A stretch of DNA of 64,000 bases from Bacillus sp. sid0103 (GCF_019219025.1 NZ_JAHUWN010000014.1:1-64000); one strand, 5' to 3'; shown: positions 26,804 to 36,233, numbered from the stretch's first letter. Numbers and translations are program-made. Notes: generated from the sequence alone by a model not told the origin.

Positions 26804-27104
26804 CAAAGTTAAATAATTAACTCGTTGAACAAGAGGAGTACACTGATTTATTTCTTCCAAGAGAGTCGGGGTAGGTGGGAGCCCGATAAGAAAGGATTTG
26901 TGGAATGGACTTGTGAGAGGCATCTTGAATCTAAGTAGGGATGCACGGGTCTCCACCGTTAAAAGGATAGGATATCGAACAGATTGTTCCGTATCTGAAG
27001 AGGAAGCAGGTTGATCAACTGCTTCAAACAGAGGTGGCACCACGACCATAGAATCGTCCTCTATATGCGCAAATTTTTTGCGCATATAGAGGACGATTTT
27101 TTTT
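26804..27104 (+). ncRNA. T-box riboswitch, tRNA-Trp responsive
   Basis: The leader shows T-box landmarks in order: AGAGAGTCGGGGTAGGTGGG in stem I, the specifier loop GGAATGGACTTGTGAG with specifier codon TGG at 26906-26908 followed by a purine, and the T-box sequence AGAGGTGGCACCACGACC near 27030-27046, which holds the bulge that pairs with the tRNA 3' end. The terminator has a 16-base stem (CGTCCTCTATATGCGC and its inverse) followed by nine Ts. Uncharged tRNA-Trp would favour the antiterminator and turn on trpE. Confidence 0.92.
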
Positions 27105-27125
27105 TATTTAGAAGGGAGTCCTAAT

Positions 27126-28514
27126 ATGAAAACTAAAAGTGATTATTTCATAAAGGAAATCAAAGGAGACACGCTTACACCAATCTCCATCTTAAAAAAG
27201 ATAAACGGGAACAAGAAATTCCTACTTGAGAGTTCACATAAGTACAATGATTCTGGTCGATATTCCTTTATTGGTGCAGATCCAGCCTTTGAACTCATAT
27301 CGAAGGGGGACAGGAATGAGATTCATAAGCGGAATGGTGAAAAAGAAGTTTTAACCGGTAACCCCCTAGAAGTGTTAAAAAAACTTATCCCGCCAATGGG
27401 CTTTGAAAAGTATCCCTTTCCGTTTATTGGAGGCGCAGTCGGATATGTAGGCTATGACATTATCAGGCAGTATGAAGTGATTGGAGAGGAATATCCAAAC
27501 GGTATGGAAATGCCGGATGTACATTTAATGTTTTATGAAGAAGTCATTGTCTTTGATCACCTTGAAGAAAAGGTCTTGATATGTGGTTGTCCTTTAACGG
27601 AGGAGAGCGACAACGCTGTAATTGAAAAAAGAATTAATCGCAGGATAGAAGAGCTCAAGCAGCCTACTTTTTACTCAACAGAAGAGCCCTTTGATTTTAC
27701 AGGTTTTGACTCTGAAATAACAAAAGAAACCTTTATCAAAAATGTAGAAATTGCGAAGGAACATATTTTAGCAGGTGATATTTTTCAAGTGGTCCTTTCT
27801 AGAAGGATGAAATCCACATTTAACGGAGATCCATTATCACTTTATCGCAAGCACCGAGCTAATAATCCCACTCCGTATATGTTTTATATCGATTTTGACG
27901 CTTATACAGTTATTGGATCGTCTCCTGAAAGCCTAATTAAGACAAGAGCACACACAGTGATTTCAAACCCAATCGCTGGGACAAAAAAACGAGGGAGAAC
28001 TAATGAAGAAGATTTGTTGATTGAACAAGACTTGAAAAATGATGAGAAGGAATTAGCAGAGCATAAGATGCTTGTCGATCTTGGTCGAAATGATCTCGGG
28101 AAAATCTGCGAATTTGGTTCCGTCAGGGTGGATAAGTATATGGCTGTTGAAAAATACAGGCATGTGATGCATCTAGTCTCTGAAGTAAGCGGCCATTTAA
28201 ATTCTGATAAAACAGCAATCGATGCCCTCGCTTCCTGTCTTCCTGCTGGGACTGTATCAGGAGCTCCAAAGGTGCGAGCGATGGAGATTATTAACACTTT
28301 GGAAAAATCAAAACGAGGCTTATATTCAGGTGCTGTTGGGTACATTTCCGCAGACGGAAATATGGATTTTGCTCTTGCCATTCGAACCATGATTTTAAAA
28401 GACGGTTCGGCCTATATTCAAGCAGGAGCAGGAATTGTGTATGACTCGAATCCAGAGTCCGAATATCAAGAGACCATAAACAAACTAAACTCTTTCTTGG
28501 AGGGTGAGAAATGA
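27126..28514 (+). CDS. trpE: Anthranilate synthase component I
   Basis: TrpE turns chorismate and ammonia into anthranilate. The Trp feedback-site motif LLESS is near the N-terminus. The chorismate-binding core has DIFQVVLSRRM, SPESLI, NPIAGTKKRGRT, HKMLVDLGRNDLG, GTVSGAPKVRAMEII and QAGAGIVYDSNPESEYQE. 462 residues. GAAGGGAGTCCTAAT precedes the ATG. The trpG start overlaps its stop, which couples the two subunits. Confidence 0.97.
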   Translation: MKTKSDYFIKEIKGDTLTPISILKKINGNKKFLLESSHKYNDSGRYSFIGADPAFELISKGDRNEIHKRNGEKEVLTGNPLEVLKKLIPPMGFEKYPFPFIGGAVGYVGYDIIRQYEVIGEEYPNGMEMPDVHLMFYEEVIVFDHLEEKVLICGCPLTEESDNAVIEKRINRRIEELKQPTFYSTEEPFDFTGFDSEITKETFIKNVEIAKEHILAGDIFQVVLSRRMKSTFNGDPLSLYRKHRANNPTPYMFYIDFDAYTVIGSSPESLIKTRAHTVISNPIAGTKKRGRTNEEDLLIEQDLKNDEKELAEHKMLVDLGRNDLGKICEFGSVRVDKYMAVEKYRHVMHLVSEVSGHLNSDKTAIDALASCLPAGTVSGAPKVRAMEIINTLEKSKRGLYSGAVGYISADGNMDFALAIRTMILKDGSAYIQAGAGIVYDSNPESEYQETINKLNSFLEGEK

Positions 28515-29122
28515 TATTACTGATCGATAATTTTGATTCGTTCACATTCAACCTCTATCAATATTTAGGGGAAATAGGAGAACAAATTACCGTGTTTAGA
28601 AATAATCAGTTAAACATGGAGCAAATCAAAGAACTTAATCCTAAAGCGATTATTCTTTCTCCTGGGCCAGGAAAGCCGGAGGATGCCGGTATTTGCATCG
28701 AGTTAATTCAAACGTTTTTTAATAAAATCCCGATTTTAGGAATTTGTCTTGGTCATCAGGCCATTGGTGCTGCTTTCGGTGGAGAGATTCAAAGAGCAGC
28801 TTTAATCAAGCATGGAAAAACGTCGTTAATTACCCATCAGGGCACGGGTTTATTTCAAGATCTACCCAGCCCATTAGAGGTGATGCGGTATCATTCACTA
28901 ATTATTGAAAAGTGCAGTATCCCAGATGAACTTGAATGTATCGCACATTCTGACGATGATCAGGAAATTATGGCGATAAAACATCGTCAATTTCCGGTTT
29001 TTGGTCTTCAATTTCATCCAGAGTCGATTGGTACTCCTTCAGGAAAACAAATCTTAAATAACTTTTTAAATGAGATAGAGAGGATGAAGAACCATGAAAA
29101 ATTATTTACTCCAATTAGCTGA
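28511..29122 (+). CDS. trpG: Anthranilate synthase component II (glutamine amidotransferase)
   Basis: TrpG supplies ammonia from glutamine to TrpE. Motifs: LLIDNFDSFTFNLYQYLGE, the oxyanion region SPGPGKPEDAG, the nucleophile Cys in GICLGHQAIG and the catalytic HPES in FHPESIGT. It lies inside the trp operon, so it need not be the shared PabA/TrpG of the folate operon as in B. subtilis. Its end overlaps trpD by 29 bases. Confidence 0.95.
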   Translation: MILLIDNFDSFTFNLYQYLGEIGEQITVFRNNQLNMEQIKELNPKAIILSPGPGKPEDAGICIELIQTFFNKIPILGICLGHQAIGAAFGGEIQRAALIKHGKTSLITHQGTGLFQDLPSPLEVMRYHSLIIEKCSIPDELECIAHSDDDQEIMAIKHRQFPVFGLQFHPESIGTPSGKQILNNFLNEIERMKNHEKLFTPIS

Positions 29123-30122
29123 CCGTGAATCCTTTTCGGAAAACCAGATGAAAGAAGCCGTTAGTTATATTTTGGGGGAAGAGGTTTCTGAATCTGAAAT
29201 TGCTGCTTTTTTAATGGGCTTGAAATCAAAGGGAGAAACGGTCGATGAAATTACTGGGATTGTAAAAGCGATGAAAGCAAATACGCTGAAATTTAAAGAG
29301 AAATTTTCAGGTGTCCTTGATAATTGTGGGACGGGTGGAGACGGATCTTCTAGTTTTAATGTGAGTACGACTTCTGCTTTTGTTATCGCTGGAGCTGGAA
29401 TTCCTGTTGCTAAGCATGGAAATCGAAGTGTTTCGAGTAAAACGGGCAGTGCCGATGTACTGGAATACTTAGGGATTAATTTAAATCTTTCTGCTGAAAG
29501 AACCGAAGAGATTCTGCAGGAAATCGGATTATCCTTCTTATTCGCACCAAACGTTCATCCTAAGTTAAAAAAAGTTATGACCGTCCGAAAACAATTGAAG
29601 ATCCCAACTATTTTTAACTTTATCGGACCACTAACAAATCCAATTGAGTTGGACTATCAATTATTGGGTGTCTATCGGAGAGATTTATTGAATGTTTTTG
29701 CTGAAGTACTTTTGAAACTAGGACGCAAACGGGCCATTGTCATCAATGGAGCAGGTTTTATGGATGAGGCATCACTTCAGGGGGAAAACCATTTAACCAT
29801 TTTAGAGAATGGGCTCATTACAAATCAGTCATTCTATCCAGAAGAAGTTAATCTCCAACAATATGATAATAGTTGTATCAAGGGTGGAGATTCCAAGGAA
29901 AATGCTGAAATATTAATCAATGTATTAAAAGGAGAAAAGGGTGCATACCGAGATACGGTATTACTTAATTCCGGACTTGGAATCTATACTGCTGGAAAAA
30001 CATCCTCAATCGAGGAAGGTATACGCATGGCAAAAGAAATCATTGATTCTGGTGCTGCCTATGAAAAATTAACCACTCTGATTGAAAAATCTCAAGCAGC
30101 AGGTCAGAAAGAGGCGATATAA
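29094..30122 (+). CDS. trpD: Anthranilate phosphoribosyltransferase
   Basis: TrpD joins anthranilate to PRPP. It shows the helical N-terminal domain (SENQMKEAVSYILGEEVSES), the PRPP loop DNCGTGGDGSSSFNVST, KHGNRSVSSKTGSAD and the anthranilate-site segment FLFAPNVHPKLK. 342 residues. Co-translated with trpG by overlap; the trpC GTG follows directly after its stop. Confidence 0.96.
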   Translation: MKNYLLQLADRESFSENQMKEAVSYILGEEVSESEIAAFLMGLKSKGETVDEITGIVKAMKANTLKFKEKFSGVLDNCGTGGDGSSSFNVSTTSAFVIAGAGIPVAKHGNRSVSSKTGSADVLEYLGINLNLSAERTEEILQEIGLSFLFAPNVHPKLKKVMTVRKQLKIPTIFNFIGPLTNPIELDYQLLGVYRRDLLNVFAEVLLKLGRKRAIVINGAGFMDEASLQGENHLTILENGLITNQSFYPEEVNLQQYDNSCIKGGDSKENAEILINVLKGEKGAYRDTVLLNSGLGIYTAGKTSSIEEGIRMAKEIIDSGAAYEKLTTLIEKSQAAGQKEAI

Positions 30123-30914
30123 GTGACAACAATCTTAGATAAAATCATAGACCAAAAGAAAAAAGAAGTCATTATCCTCCGTGAAGGAAACCATCATGAT
30201 GTTGTATTGAACCGTCCAAAAAGATCTTTTATTCAAAAGCTTAAAACAGCCGACCAAATCTCGATTATTTCAGAGTTTAAGCGGGCGTCGCCTTCAAAAG
30301 GTATCATTAATAACACAATCGAACCATCCTATCAGGCCGGATTGTATGAAGAATATGGAGCCAGTGCTATTTCTGTTCTAACCGATCAAACCTTTTTTAA
30401 GGGAGCTTTCTCAGACTTGAAAGCCGTAAGAAGCAAGGTGAACCTGCCAATACTTTGTAAAGATTTTATCATTGATGAGTTGCAAATAAATCTTGCTGCT
30501 TCGAATGGAGCGGATCTTATTTTACTTATCGCAGCTGCTTTAGACGATCATAGATTAGTTGAACTTTTTCAATATGCAAGGGAATTAGGGCTAGAGGTAT
30601 TAGTGGAGGTTCATAATCAAAATGAATTGGAAAGTGCCCTTAAAACAGGTGCGAAGTTGATTGGAGTAAATAATCGCGACTTAAAGACATTTCACGTCTC
30701 ACTTGAAGTAACAGAGACATTAGCTTCCATTGTAAAAAGTTCGGGTGCCTATCTGATAAGTGAGAGTGGAATCCATCATCAAGCAGATGTAGCACGGGTA
30801 AGAGATGCAGGAGCGAATGGGATATTAGTGGGAGAAGCATTGATGAAAAGTGCAGATGTGAAACAATCCTTTTTAGATTTTCAATTACCACTAAAAGAGG
30901 GTGTCAACAGATGA
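30123..30914 (+). CDS. trpC: Indole-3-glycerol-phosphate synthase
   Basis: TrpC closes the indole ring. A TIM barrel of 263 residues with ISEFKRASPSKGIIN (catalytic Lys region), CKDFIIDELQI, LEVLVEVHN, GVNNRDLKTF and SESGIHH. GTG start immediately after the trpD stop; overlaps trpF by 4 bases. Confidence 0.96.
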   Translation: MTTILDKIIDQKKKEVIILREGNHHDVVLNRPKRSFIQKLKTADQISIISEFKRASPSKGIINNTIEPSYQAGLYEEYGASAISVLTDQTFFKGAFSDLKAVRSKVNLPILCKDFIIDELQINLAASNGADLILLIAAALDDHRLVELFQYARELGLEVLVEVHNQNELESALKTGAKLIGVNNRDLKTFHVSLEVTETLASIVKSSGAYLISESGIHHQADVARVRDAGANGILVGEALMKSADVKQSFLDFQLPLKEGVNR

Positions 30915-31528
30915 AAGTGAAAATCTGTGGTATCACTGATGTTGAAACTGGGGTTGCGGCGGCTCAATATGGTGCCGATGCGATCGGGTTTGTCTTTGCA
31001 GAAAGTAAACGCAGGGTATCCGTTACGAAGGCGCAAGAGATTATTGCACATTTGCCAAAAGATGTGTTAAAGGTCGGTGTTTTTGTGAATGAATCTAGAG
31101 ATGAAATTGAAAAAATTGCTGCCACTGTAGGACTTACCCATATTCAATTACATGGAGATGAACCAGCATCTTTTTGCAAATCTTTTTCGTTGCCGGTGAT
31201 CAAATCAATCAGTTTTCAAGGAAATGATAGGTTAGCGGCATTGACTGACTTTCCAAGCGACTTTATTTTACTCGACAGTCCTAAAGGAAAATACAGAGGT
31301 GGTAATGGAACGGTGTTTAATTGGAGTGAGGTTGATCTGCATTTGATTACTAAGCAAAAAATCATCTTAGCCGGCGGTTTGCATGCAGACAATGTGGCAG
31401 AAGCCATAAAAATCATCAGGCCCTTTATGGTCGACGTTAGCTCTGGGGTAGAAACTGATGGGAAAAAGGATGTAGGAAAGATTAAAACATTTATAGAAAC
31501 AGCGAAAAGCACACTTGTAGGGAGGTAA
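30911..31528 (+). CDS. trpF: Phosphoribosylanthranilate isomerase
   Basis: TrpF carries out the Amadori rearrangement before TrpC. It has [20 protein letters not shown] with the catalytic Cys, [12 protein letters not shown], the QLHGDE strand, the [14 protein letters not shown] loop and [14 protein letters not shown] at the phosphate site. 205 residues, a separate protein and not fused to TrpC. A 5-base gap leads to trpB. Confidence 0.95.
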   Translation: MKVKICGITDVETGVAAAQYGADAIGFVFAESKRRVSVTKAQEIIAHLPKDVLKVGVFVNESRDEIEKIAATVGLTHIQLHGDEPASFCKSFSLPVIKSISFQGNDRLAALTDFPSDFILLDSPKGKYRGGNGTVFNWSEVDLHLITKQKIILAGGLHADNVAEAIKIIRPFMVDVSSGVETDGKKDVGKIKTFIETAKSTLVGR

Positions 31529-31533
31529 AGGGA

Positions 31534-32733
31534 ATGAACACATATACATTACCAAATGAGAAAGGCCACTTCGGCATTTTCGGAGGAAGATTTGTCCCTG
31601 AGACATTGATGAAAGCAGTAATTGAACTAGATGAAGCCTATGAAAGCGCGAAAAAGGATCCTTCCTTTCAAGCTGAGATACAAGAGTTGTTAAAAAACTA
31701 TGTTGGAAGAGAAACTCCGCTGTACTATGCAGAAAATTTAACAAGATATGCGGGCGGAGCGCAGATTTTTCTAAAAAGAGAAGATTTAAATCATACAGGA
31801 GCCCATAAAATTAATAATGCAATTGGGCAGGCACTGCTTGCCGTCCGGATGGGAAAGAAAAAAATAGTCGCTGAAACAGGGGCAGGTCAGCATGGTGTTG
31901 CAACTGCTACAGTTTGTGCCCTATTAAATCTTGAATGTATCATATTTATGGGAGAAGAGGACATCAAAAGGCAGGCACTCAATGTTTTTAGAATGGAATT
32001 GCTGGGTGCAAAGGTTGTCAGTGTTACCTCCGGGAGTGCTACATTAAAAGATGCGGTAAACGAGGCGTTAAGATACTGGGTAGAACATGTGGATGATACC
32101 CACTATTTACTGGGATCGGCAATGGGGCCGCACCCATTTCCTCAAATGGTTAGAGATTTCCAAAGTGTGATTGGTAAGGAAACAAAACATCAATTTCAAT
32201 TAAGCGAAGGGACCCTTCCAGATGCTGTGGTAGCCTGTATTGGCGGCGGGAGCAATGCGATCGGAATGTTCTATCCATTTATCGAGGATGAAGAGGTTAG
32301 TCTCTATGGTGTGGAAGCAGCAGGTCAGGGGGTTGATACAAAGTATCATGCGGCATCCTTAACAAAGGGGAGTCCAGGGGTGTTACATGGAGCACTTATG
32401 TACCTTTTACAAGACAAGGATGGTCAAATTCAAGAAGCACATTCCATCTCGGCGGGGCTGGATTATCCAGGTATTGGACCAGAGCATAGCTATTTACATG
32501 ACATTGGCCGAGTAAAATATCACTCGATTACGGATAAAGAGGCATTAGATGCCTTCCAGCTTTTGTCTAAACTAGAGGGAATCATCCCCGCACTAGAGAG
32601 TGCACATGCAATCGCTTATGCAGTGAAGCTTGCCGCCGAATTGGAAAAATCACAAAAGATTGTTGTTTGCTTATCAGGACGGGGTGATAAAGATGTAGAT
32701 ACCGTGAAAAAACTTCTGAGAGAGGAGAGGTAA
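31534..32733 (+). CDS. trpB: Tryptophan synthase beta chain
   Basis: TrpB makes tryptophan from indole and serine with PLP. The PLP Lys is in [23 protein letters not shown], the phosphate-binding [12 protein letters not shown] and [12 protein letters not shown] are all present, as is the late LSGRGDKD. 399 residues. GGGAGGTAAAGGGA precedes the ATG. Confidence 0.97.
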   Translation: MNTYTLPNEKGHFGIFGGRFVPETLMKAVIELDEAYESAKKDPSFQAEIQELLKNYVGRETPLYYAENLTRYAGGAQIFLKREDLNHTGAHKINNAIGQALLAVRMGKKKIVAETGAGQHGVATATVCALLNLECIIFMGEEDIKRQALNVFRMELLGAKVVSVTSGSATLKDAVNEALRYWVEHVDDTHYLLGSAMGPHPFPQMVRDFQSVIGKETKHQFQLSEGTLPDAVVACIGGGSNAIGMFYPFIEDEEVSLYGVEAAGQGVDTKYHAASLTKGSPGVLHGALMYLLQDKDGQIQEAHSISAGLDYPGIGPEHSYLHDIGRVKYHSITDKEALDAFQLLSKLEGIIPALESAHAIAYAVKLAAELEKSQKIVVCLSGRGDKDVDTVKKLLREER

Positions 32734-32736
32734 GAA

Positions 32737-33522
32737 ATGAATCGTTTTGAAAAAACGTTTACTGCAATAAAAGAAAAGAATACGAAAGCGTTTGTTCCCT
32801 ACATAATGGCAGGGGATGGCGGGTTGGAATGTTTGGTTGAGCGCTTAAAACTTTTAGAAAAATTTGGTGCAACTGCAATTGAAGTGGGGGTGCCTTTTTC
32901 TGACCCTGTTGCTGATGGACCTACCATCCAACGGGCGGGGATAAGAGCTCTTGAAAATGGAACAACCCTAAAGAACATTATTACAGAACTTGGTAAAGCG
33001 CGAATGGAAGTGAATGTTCCAATCCTGCTTATGACATATTTAAATCCAATTTATTGCTATGGAATCAATGAATTTGTCCATGATATTCGAAATGCTGGTG
33101 TAGATGGATGTATTATTCCTGATTTGCCATTAGAAGAAGAGGGAATTATAATATCACAACTAGAGGAAGCGGGCATAGAATTGATTCGACTTGTAACACT
33201 CACGACACCGATGGAGCGTATTAAAACTATTGCAAGTAAGGGCAAGGGATTTTTGTACACCGTAACGATTAAGGGGATTACAGGAGCGAGAAATGAATAT
33301 GATGAAGAGTTAAATCAATTTTTACAGGATGTAAAAGCTTCAAGCCCCATTCCTGTCTTGGCTGGCTTCGGAATTTCAAATCAAGAACAAATATCTGACA
33401 TAACAAAATACTGTGATGGAGTGATCGTAGGAAGTAAAATTGTTGATCTTTTTCACAATGGAAACCTAGATGAGATGGAAAAGTTAATGTCTGTATTTAA
33501 ACTAAAATCAAAAATTGTATAA
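32737..33522 (+). CDS. trpA: Tryptophan synthase alpha chain
   Basis: TrpA cleaves indole-3-glycerol phosphate and channels indole to TrpB. It has PYIMAGDGG, the catalytic region EVGVPFSDPVADGPTIQRA (Glu and Asp), YLNPIYCYG, DGCIIPDLPLEE and GFGISNQEQ. 261 residues. Last gene of the operon; a terminator follows. Confidence 0.97.
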   Translation: MNRFEKTFTAIKEKNTKAFVPYIMAGDGGLECLVERLKLLEKFGATAIEVGVPFSDPVADGPTIQRAGIRALENGTTLKNIITELGKARMEVNVPILLMTYLNPIYCYGINEFVHDIRNAGVDGCIIPDLPLEEEGIIISQLEEAGIELIRLVTLTTPMERIKTIASKGKGFLYTVTIKGITGARNEYDEELNQFLQDVKASSPIPVLAGFGISNQEQISDITKYCDGVIVGSKIVDLFHNGNLDEMEKLMSVFKLKSKIV

Positions 33523-33524
33523 GT

Positions 33525-33563
33525 AAAAAAGTCTGCTCATCACTTTGTGAGTAGACTTTTTTA
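33525..33563 (+). terminator. trp operon terminator
   Basis: AAAAAAGTCTGCTCA pairs with TGAGTAGACTTTTTT (one mismatch) around TCACTTTG. Confidence 0.9.
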
Positions 33564-33577
33564 GTAAATAGTACTTA

Positions 33578-33690
33578 TTGAAAGCAAGGGATATATCTTG
33601 TATAATATGTCTATACTTTAGTAGGAAAATTATTTTCCTTATCCGTTAACATTTTTAGAACTTCCCTTGGTGGAAGTTTTGTTTGTTTTT
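33578..33690 (+). ncRNA. Strong promoter followed by a short terminated transcript
   Basis: TTGAAA (33578-33583), 17 bases, TATAAT (33601-33606). About 45 bases after the expected start, AACTTCC pairs with GGAAGTT (33659-33678), followed by TTGTTTGTTTTT. An AT-rich hairpin (GGAAAATTATTTTCC) lies between. This would give an RNA of roughly 80 bases, either a small RNA or an attenuator leader for mnmH. Confidence 0.5.
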
Positions 33691-33709
33691 AATAGATATT
33701 CTAACTTTT

Positions 33710-33807
33710 GGCTGTGTTAAAGGTTATTGTTGCTATTTTAGCTATGGTGATTAGAGCGGAAAACAAAGCGCCTGGAGCGCAAATCTACATTCAATCTTAA
33801 CACAGCC
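33710..33807 (+). repeat. Structured intergenic repeat, copy B (short form)
   Basis: It starts GGCTGTGTTAA and ends TTAACACAGCC, a perfect 11-base terminal inverted repeat. It retains ATTAGAGCGGAAAACAAAGC and GCGCCTGGAGCG of the full copies but lacks the central hairpin. Confidence 0.75.
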
Positions 33808-33850
33808 TCATATTTAATAATGGAGAACTTTTACAAGGAGCGTAAATGAT

Positions 33851-34936
33851 ATGAAAGAAATGACGGTCGAAGAACTATTTACGATTAAGAACCCAATTGT
33901 CATTGATATACGCTCACCGATTGAGTTTAATGATGGGGCAATTCCAGGAGCGATCAATGTTCCCTTGTTTACAGATGAGGAACGGAAAGTGATTGGTACA
34001 ATTTATAAACAAGTAGGACCGGCAGATGCTAAATGGAAAGCAATGGAAATTGTATCTCCTAAAATTCCATTTCTCCTTCAAACGATAAAGAATTACCTCT
34101 CCAATGATTCGGAACTTATTATCCATTGCTGGCGCGGTGGGATGAGAAGTAAAGCAGTGGTTACCTTTTTAGAGTTTGCAGGAATTTATGCTTATCGATT
34201 AGTAGGAGGATATAAAGAATACCGCCACTATATTCTTGAACATTTACCATCAATGCTTCCTGACAAAGCAGTCATCCTTCATGGACTAACCGGGGTTGGG
34301 AAAACAGCGGTCTTAAAGATTTTGAAAAATAGGTGTTATCCTATTTTGGACCTTGAAGAGATGGCGGGGCATCGCGGTTCAATTTTCGGGACGATTGGCT
34401 TAGGTGACGGCCATAATCAAAAAACATTTGACTCCTTATTGTTTAAAGGGTTTCAAGAAATAAAAGGTGCACAATACTTTCTAGTTGAAGCGGAAAGTAA
34501 GAGAATTGGAAAAGCAGTCCAATCAGAGGAACTAATGGCTAAAAAAATGAAGGGTGTGAATATAAACATCAATACCCCAATTGAACACAGAATCGCTCAT
34601 TTAGTTGCTGAATATGTAATTCCCTATCAGGATGAGCCATGGTATTATGATAAGATTTCTGATGGAGTAGAAAAGGTGTTAAGACGAATTAAAGATGTTG
34701 ATATTACAAATTCACTTAACCAAACGTTAAATGACCAAAATTATACAGATATGATTCGTATTTTACTTGAACAATACTATGATCCCCGTTATGACCACGC
34801 AAAACAAGAGTATGAAGGGGAGTTCTTTGAGGTTTTCGCTGATAATCCACAGGAAGCAGCAGACAAAATTGTCGCAAAACTAACTGAATTATCCTTCTAT
34901 CCGAATGTGTTATTAGAAAATAAATTTAAAATATGA
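33851..34936 (+). CDS. mnmH: tRNA 2-selenouridine synthase
   Basis: MnmH (YbbB, SelU) swaps the sulfur of 2-thiouridine at tRNA position 34 for selenium, using selenophosphate. The N-terminal rhodanese domain begins with DIRSPIEFNDGAIPGAINVP and carries the reactive Cys in IIHCWRGGMRSKAV. A P-loop domain follows (HGLTGVGKTAVL), then LEEMAGHRGSIFG. 361 residues, full length. ACAAGGAGCGTAAATGAT precedes the ATG. It implies that SelD is present elsewhere in the genome, and fits the selenoprotein at 58615. Confidence 0.95.
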   Translation: MKEMTVEELFTIKNPIVIDIRSPIEFNDGAIPGAINVPLFTDEERKVIGTIYKQVGPADAKWKAMEIVSPKIPFLLQTIKNYLSNDSELIIHCWRGGMRSKAVVTFLEFAGIYAYRLVGGYKEYRHYILEHLPSMLPDKAVILHGLTGVGKTAVLKILKNRCYPILDLEEMAGHRGSIFGTIGLGDGHNQKTFDSLLFKGFQEIKGAQYFLVEAESKRIGKAVQSEELMAKKMKGVNININTPIEHRIAHLVAEYVIPYQDEPWYYDKISDGVEKVLRRIKDVDITNSLNQTLNDQNYTDMIRILLEQYYDPRYDHAKQEYEGEFFEVFADNPQEAADKIVAKLTELSFYPNVLLENKFKI

Positions 34937-34942
34937 CGAAAA

Positions 34943-34976
34943 TAAAAAACCGCTGAATCGTTTCAGCGGTTTTTTC
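34943..34976. terminator. Bidirectional terminator after mnmH and sda
   Basis: ACCGCTGAA pairs with TTCAGCGGT around TCG, with A and T runs on either side. Confidence 0.9.
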
Positions 34977-34979
34977 ATA

Positions 34980-35114
34980 TTAACGTTTTTTAAATGGTTT
35001 TAAGCCACGACGTTTGATTTCATCTTTTAAAATCTTAATCCATTCTTTTTCCTTGTCTGATTTTAATGCATCCCGATACGAAACAACCAATTGCTCATTA
35101 CTCATAATTTTCAT
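34980..35114 (-). CDS. sda: Sporulation kinase inhibitor Sda-like
   Basis: A 44-residue helical-hairpin protein beginning MKIMSNEQLVVSYRDALKS and ending DEIKRRGLKPFKKR. The pattern Leu..SY..A......FI-type..EI.RR.L matches Sda, which binds the KinA/KinB histidine kinases and delays sporulation when DNA replication is troubled. GGAGG lies 11 bases before ATG 35114 (ATG 35105 is the alternative). No DnaA-box was checked upstream. Confidence 0.8.
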   Translation of the reverse strand: MKIMSNEQLVVSYRDALKSDKEKEWIKILKDEIKRRGLKPFKKR

Positions 35115-35334
35115 ACTTTTGAATGCCTCCTCAAGAAAATGGATTGAATATTCAGTTTTTATAATTGTAATGGTTTTTAGTTCATTTGAGAACCCAAAAT
35201 TTATAAAATTTTAAAATAGTTCACATAAACTTAATGTAAATAGCTTTTGAAAGAAAACATGATATTGTTGCGCACTATTACCTATATTGATTATACTAGA
35301 AATTGGACAAAGAAGGAAAGGAACGGTGGCAACA

Positions 35335-35538
35335 ATGATTCATCTATCATGGCGTGATCGGGAAACAATTAAGAAAATTAAATGCGTTCATACCGATGCA
35401 AAAAAATATCTTGTCAATAATGCCTTAACTGCTGGGAAAATTTATGATGTAAAAAATGAAACAGAAGAATTTTATTACATTATTGATAATACAGGAAAAG
35501 TAGGCGGCTTTTACAAAGAATATTTTCAAGATGCATAG
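35335..35538 (+). CDS. Small conserved protein (DUF6501/YhzC-like)
   Basis: ATG 35335 is preceded by AAGGAAAGGAACGGTGG. 67 residues beginning MIHLSWRDRETIKKIKCVHT, with AKKYLVNNALTAGKIYDVKN and a C-terminal GGFYKEYF. I recall this opening from a small Bacillus family (DUF6501). It looks like a compact beta-barrel, possibly SH3-like. Function unknown. Confidence 0.75.
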   Translation: MIHLSWRDRETIKKIKCVHTDAKKYLVNNALTAGKIYDVKNETEEFYYIIDNTGKVGGFYKEYFQDA

Positions 35539-35545
35539 AAAATAG

Positions 35546-35578
35546 AGGACTGTAGAGCATAGCCTACAGTCTTTTCTT
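35546..35578 (+). terminator. Terminator
   Basis: GACTGTAG pairs with CTACAGTC around AGCATAGC, followed by TTTTCTT. Confidence 0.85.
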
Positions 35579-35599
35579 ATGGAAAAGGGAGCATGGATC

Positions 35600-36190
35600 A
35601 TGACTAAATTGTGGAACGACCTATTTTCGTTACAAGGGGAAACAGTAAAATTAATGCCAATCAGCATGGACCACTTAGACGGTTTGTGGGAAGCGGCCAT
35701 ACCGGATGAAATCTGGACTTATATGGCTACAAAGGTCCGCTCAAAAGATGAAATGGAACATATGATAAACGCAGCTATTAAAGCAAGAGAAAAGGGTACT
35801 GAATATACCTTTACAGTGGTCGACAACGAAAATAAGATAATTGGCAGCACGCGATTCTTGGACATTCTTCCACGCCATAATAGTGCAGAAATTGGTTCGA
35901 CGTGGTATCACCCGGCTGTATGGCGGACAAGTGTAAATACAGAATGTAAGTTCCTTCTTCTAAAGCATGCTTTTGATGTTTGGAACCTTACTCGTGTCCA
36001 ATTAAAAACTGATTCTCGAAATATAAGATCACAGCAGGCCATAGCTAGAATTGGTGCAGTGAAAGAAGGAGAATTACGGAAGGATCGGATTATTTCTGAT
36101 GGATACGTAAGGAATACGGTCTTTTTTAGTATCCTTAGTGATGAATGGAAGGACGTAAGCATTCAATTAAAAATGAAATTGCAGAAATGA
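35600..36190 (+). CDS. GNAT-family N-acetyltransferase
   Basis: ATG 35600 follows AAAGGGAGCATGGATC; the seven upstream codons contain that ribosome site. The protein has the RimJ/RimL-like layout: ETVKLMPISMDHLDGLWEAA, EIGSTWYHPAVWRTSVNTEC around the acetyl-CoA loop, and LTRVQLKTDSRNIRSQQAIA. The last part reads KEGELRKDRIISDGYVRNTV, typical of this branch. Substrate not known. Confidence 0.85.
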   Translation: MTKLWNDLFSLQGETVKLMPISMDHLDGLWEAAIPDEIWTYMATKVRSKDEMEHMINAAIKAREKGTEYTFTVVDNENKIIGSTRFLDILPRHNSAEIGSTWYHPAVWRTSVNTECKFLLLKHAFDVWNLTRVQLKTDSRNIRSQQAIARIGAVKEGELRKDRIISDGYVRNTVFFSILSDEWKDVSIQLKMKLQK

Positions 36191-36222
36191 AAAAAATGTC
36201 TGGTTTTGCCAGGCATTTTTTT
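36190..36222. terminator. Bidirectional terminator
   Basis: AAAAAATGTCTGG pairs with CCAGGCATTTTTT around TTTTG. Confidence 0.85.
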
Positions 36223-36233
36223 CAATATTTACA

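Noticed and set aside
26645..27085. 146-codon minus-strand ORF before trpE
   Set aside because: It is antisense to the T-box leader, and its apparent start lies in the terminator stem; no family features.
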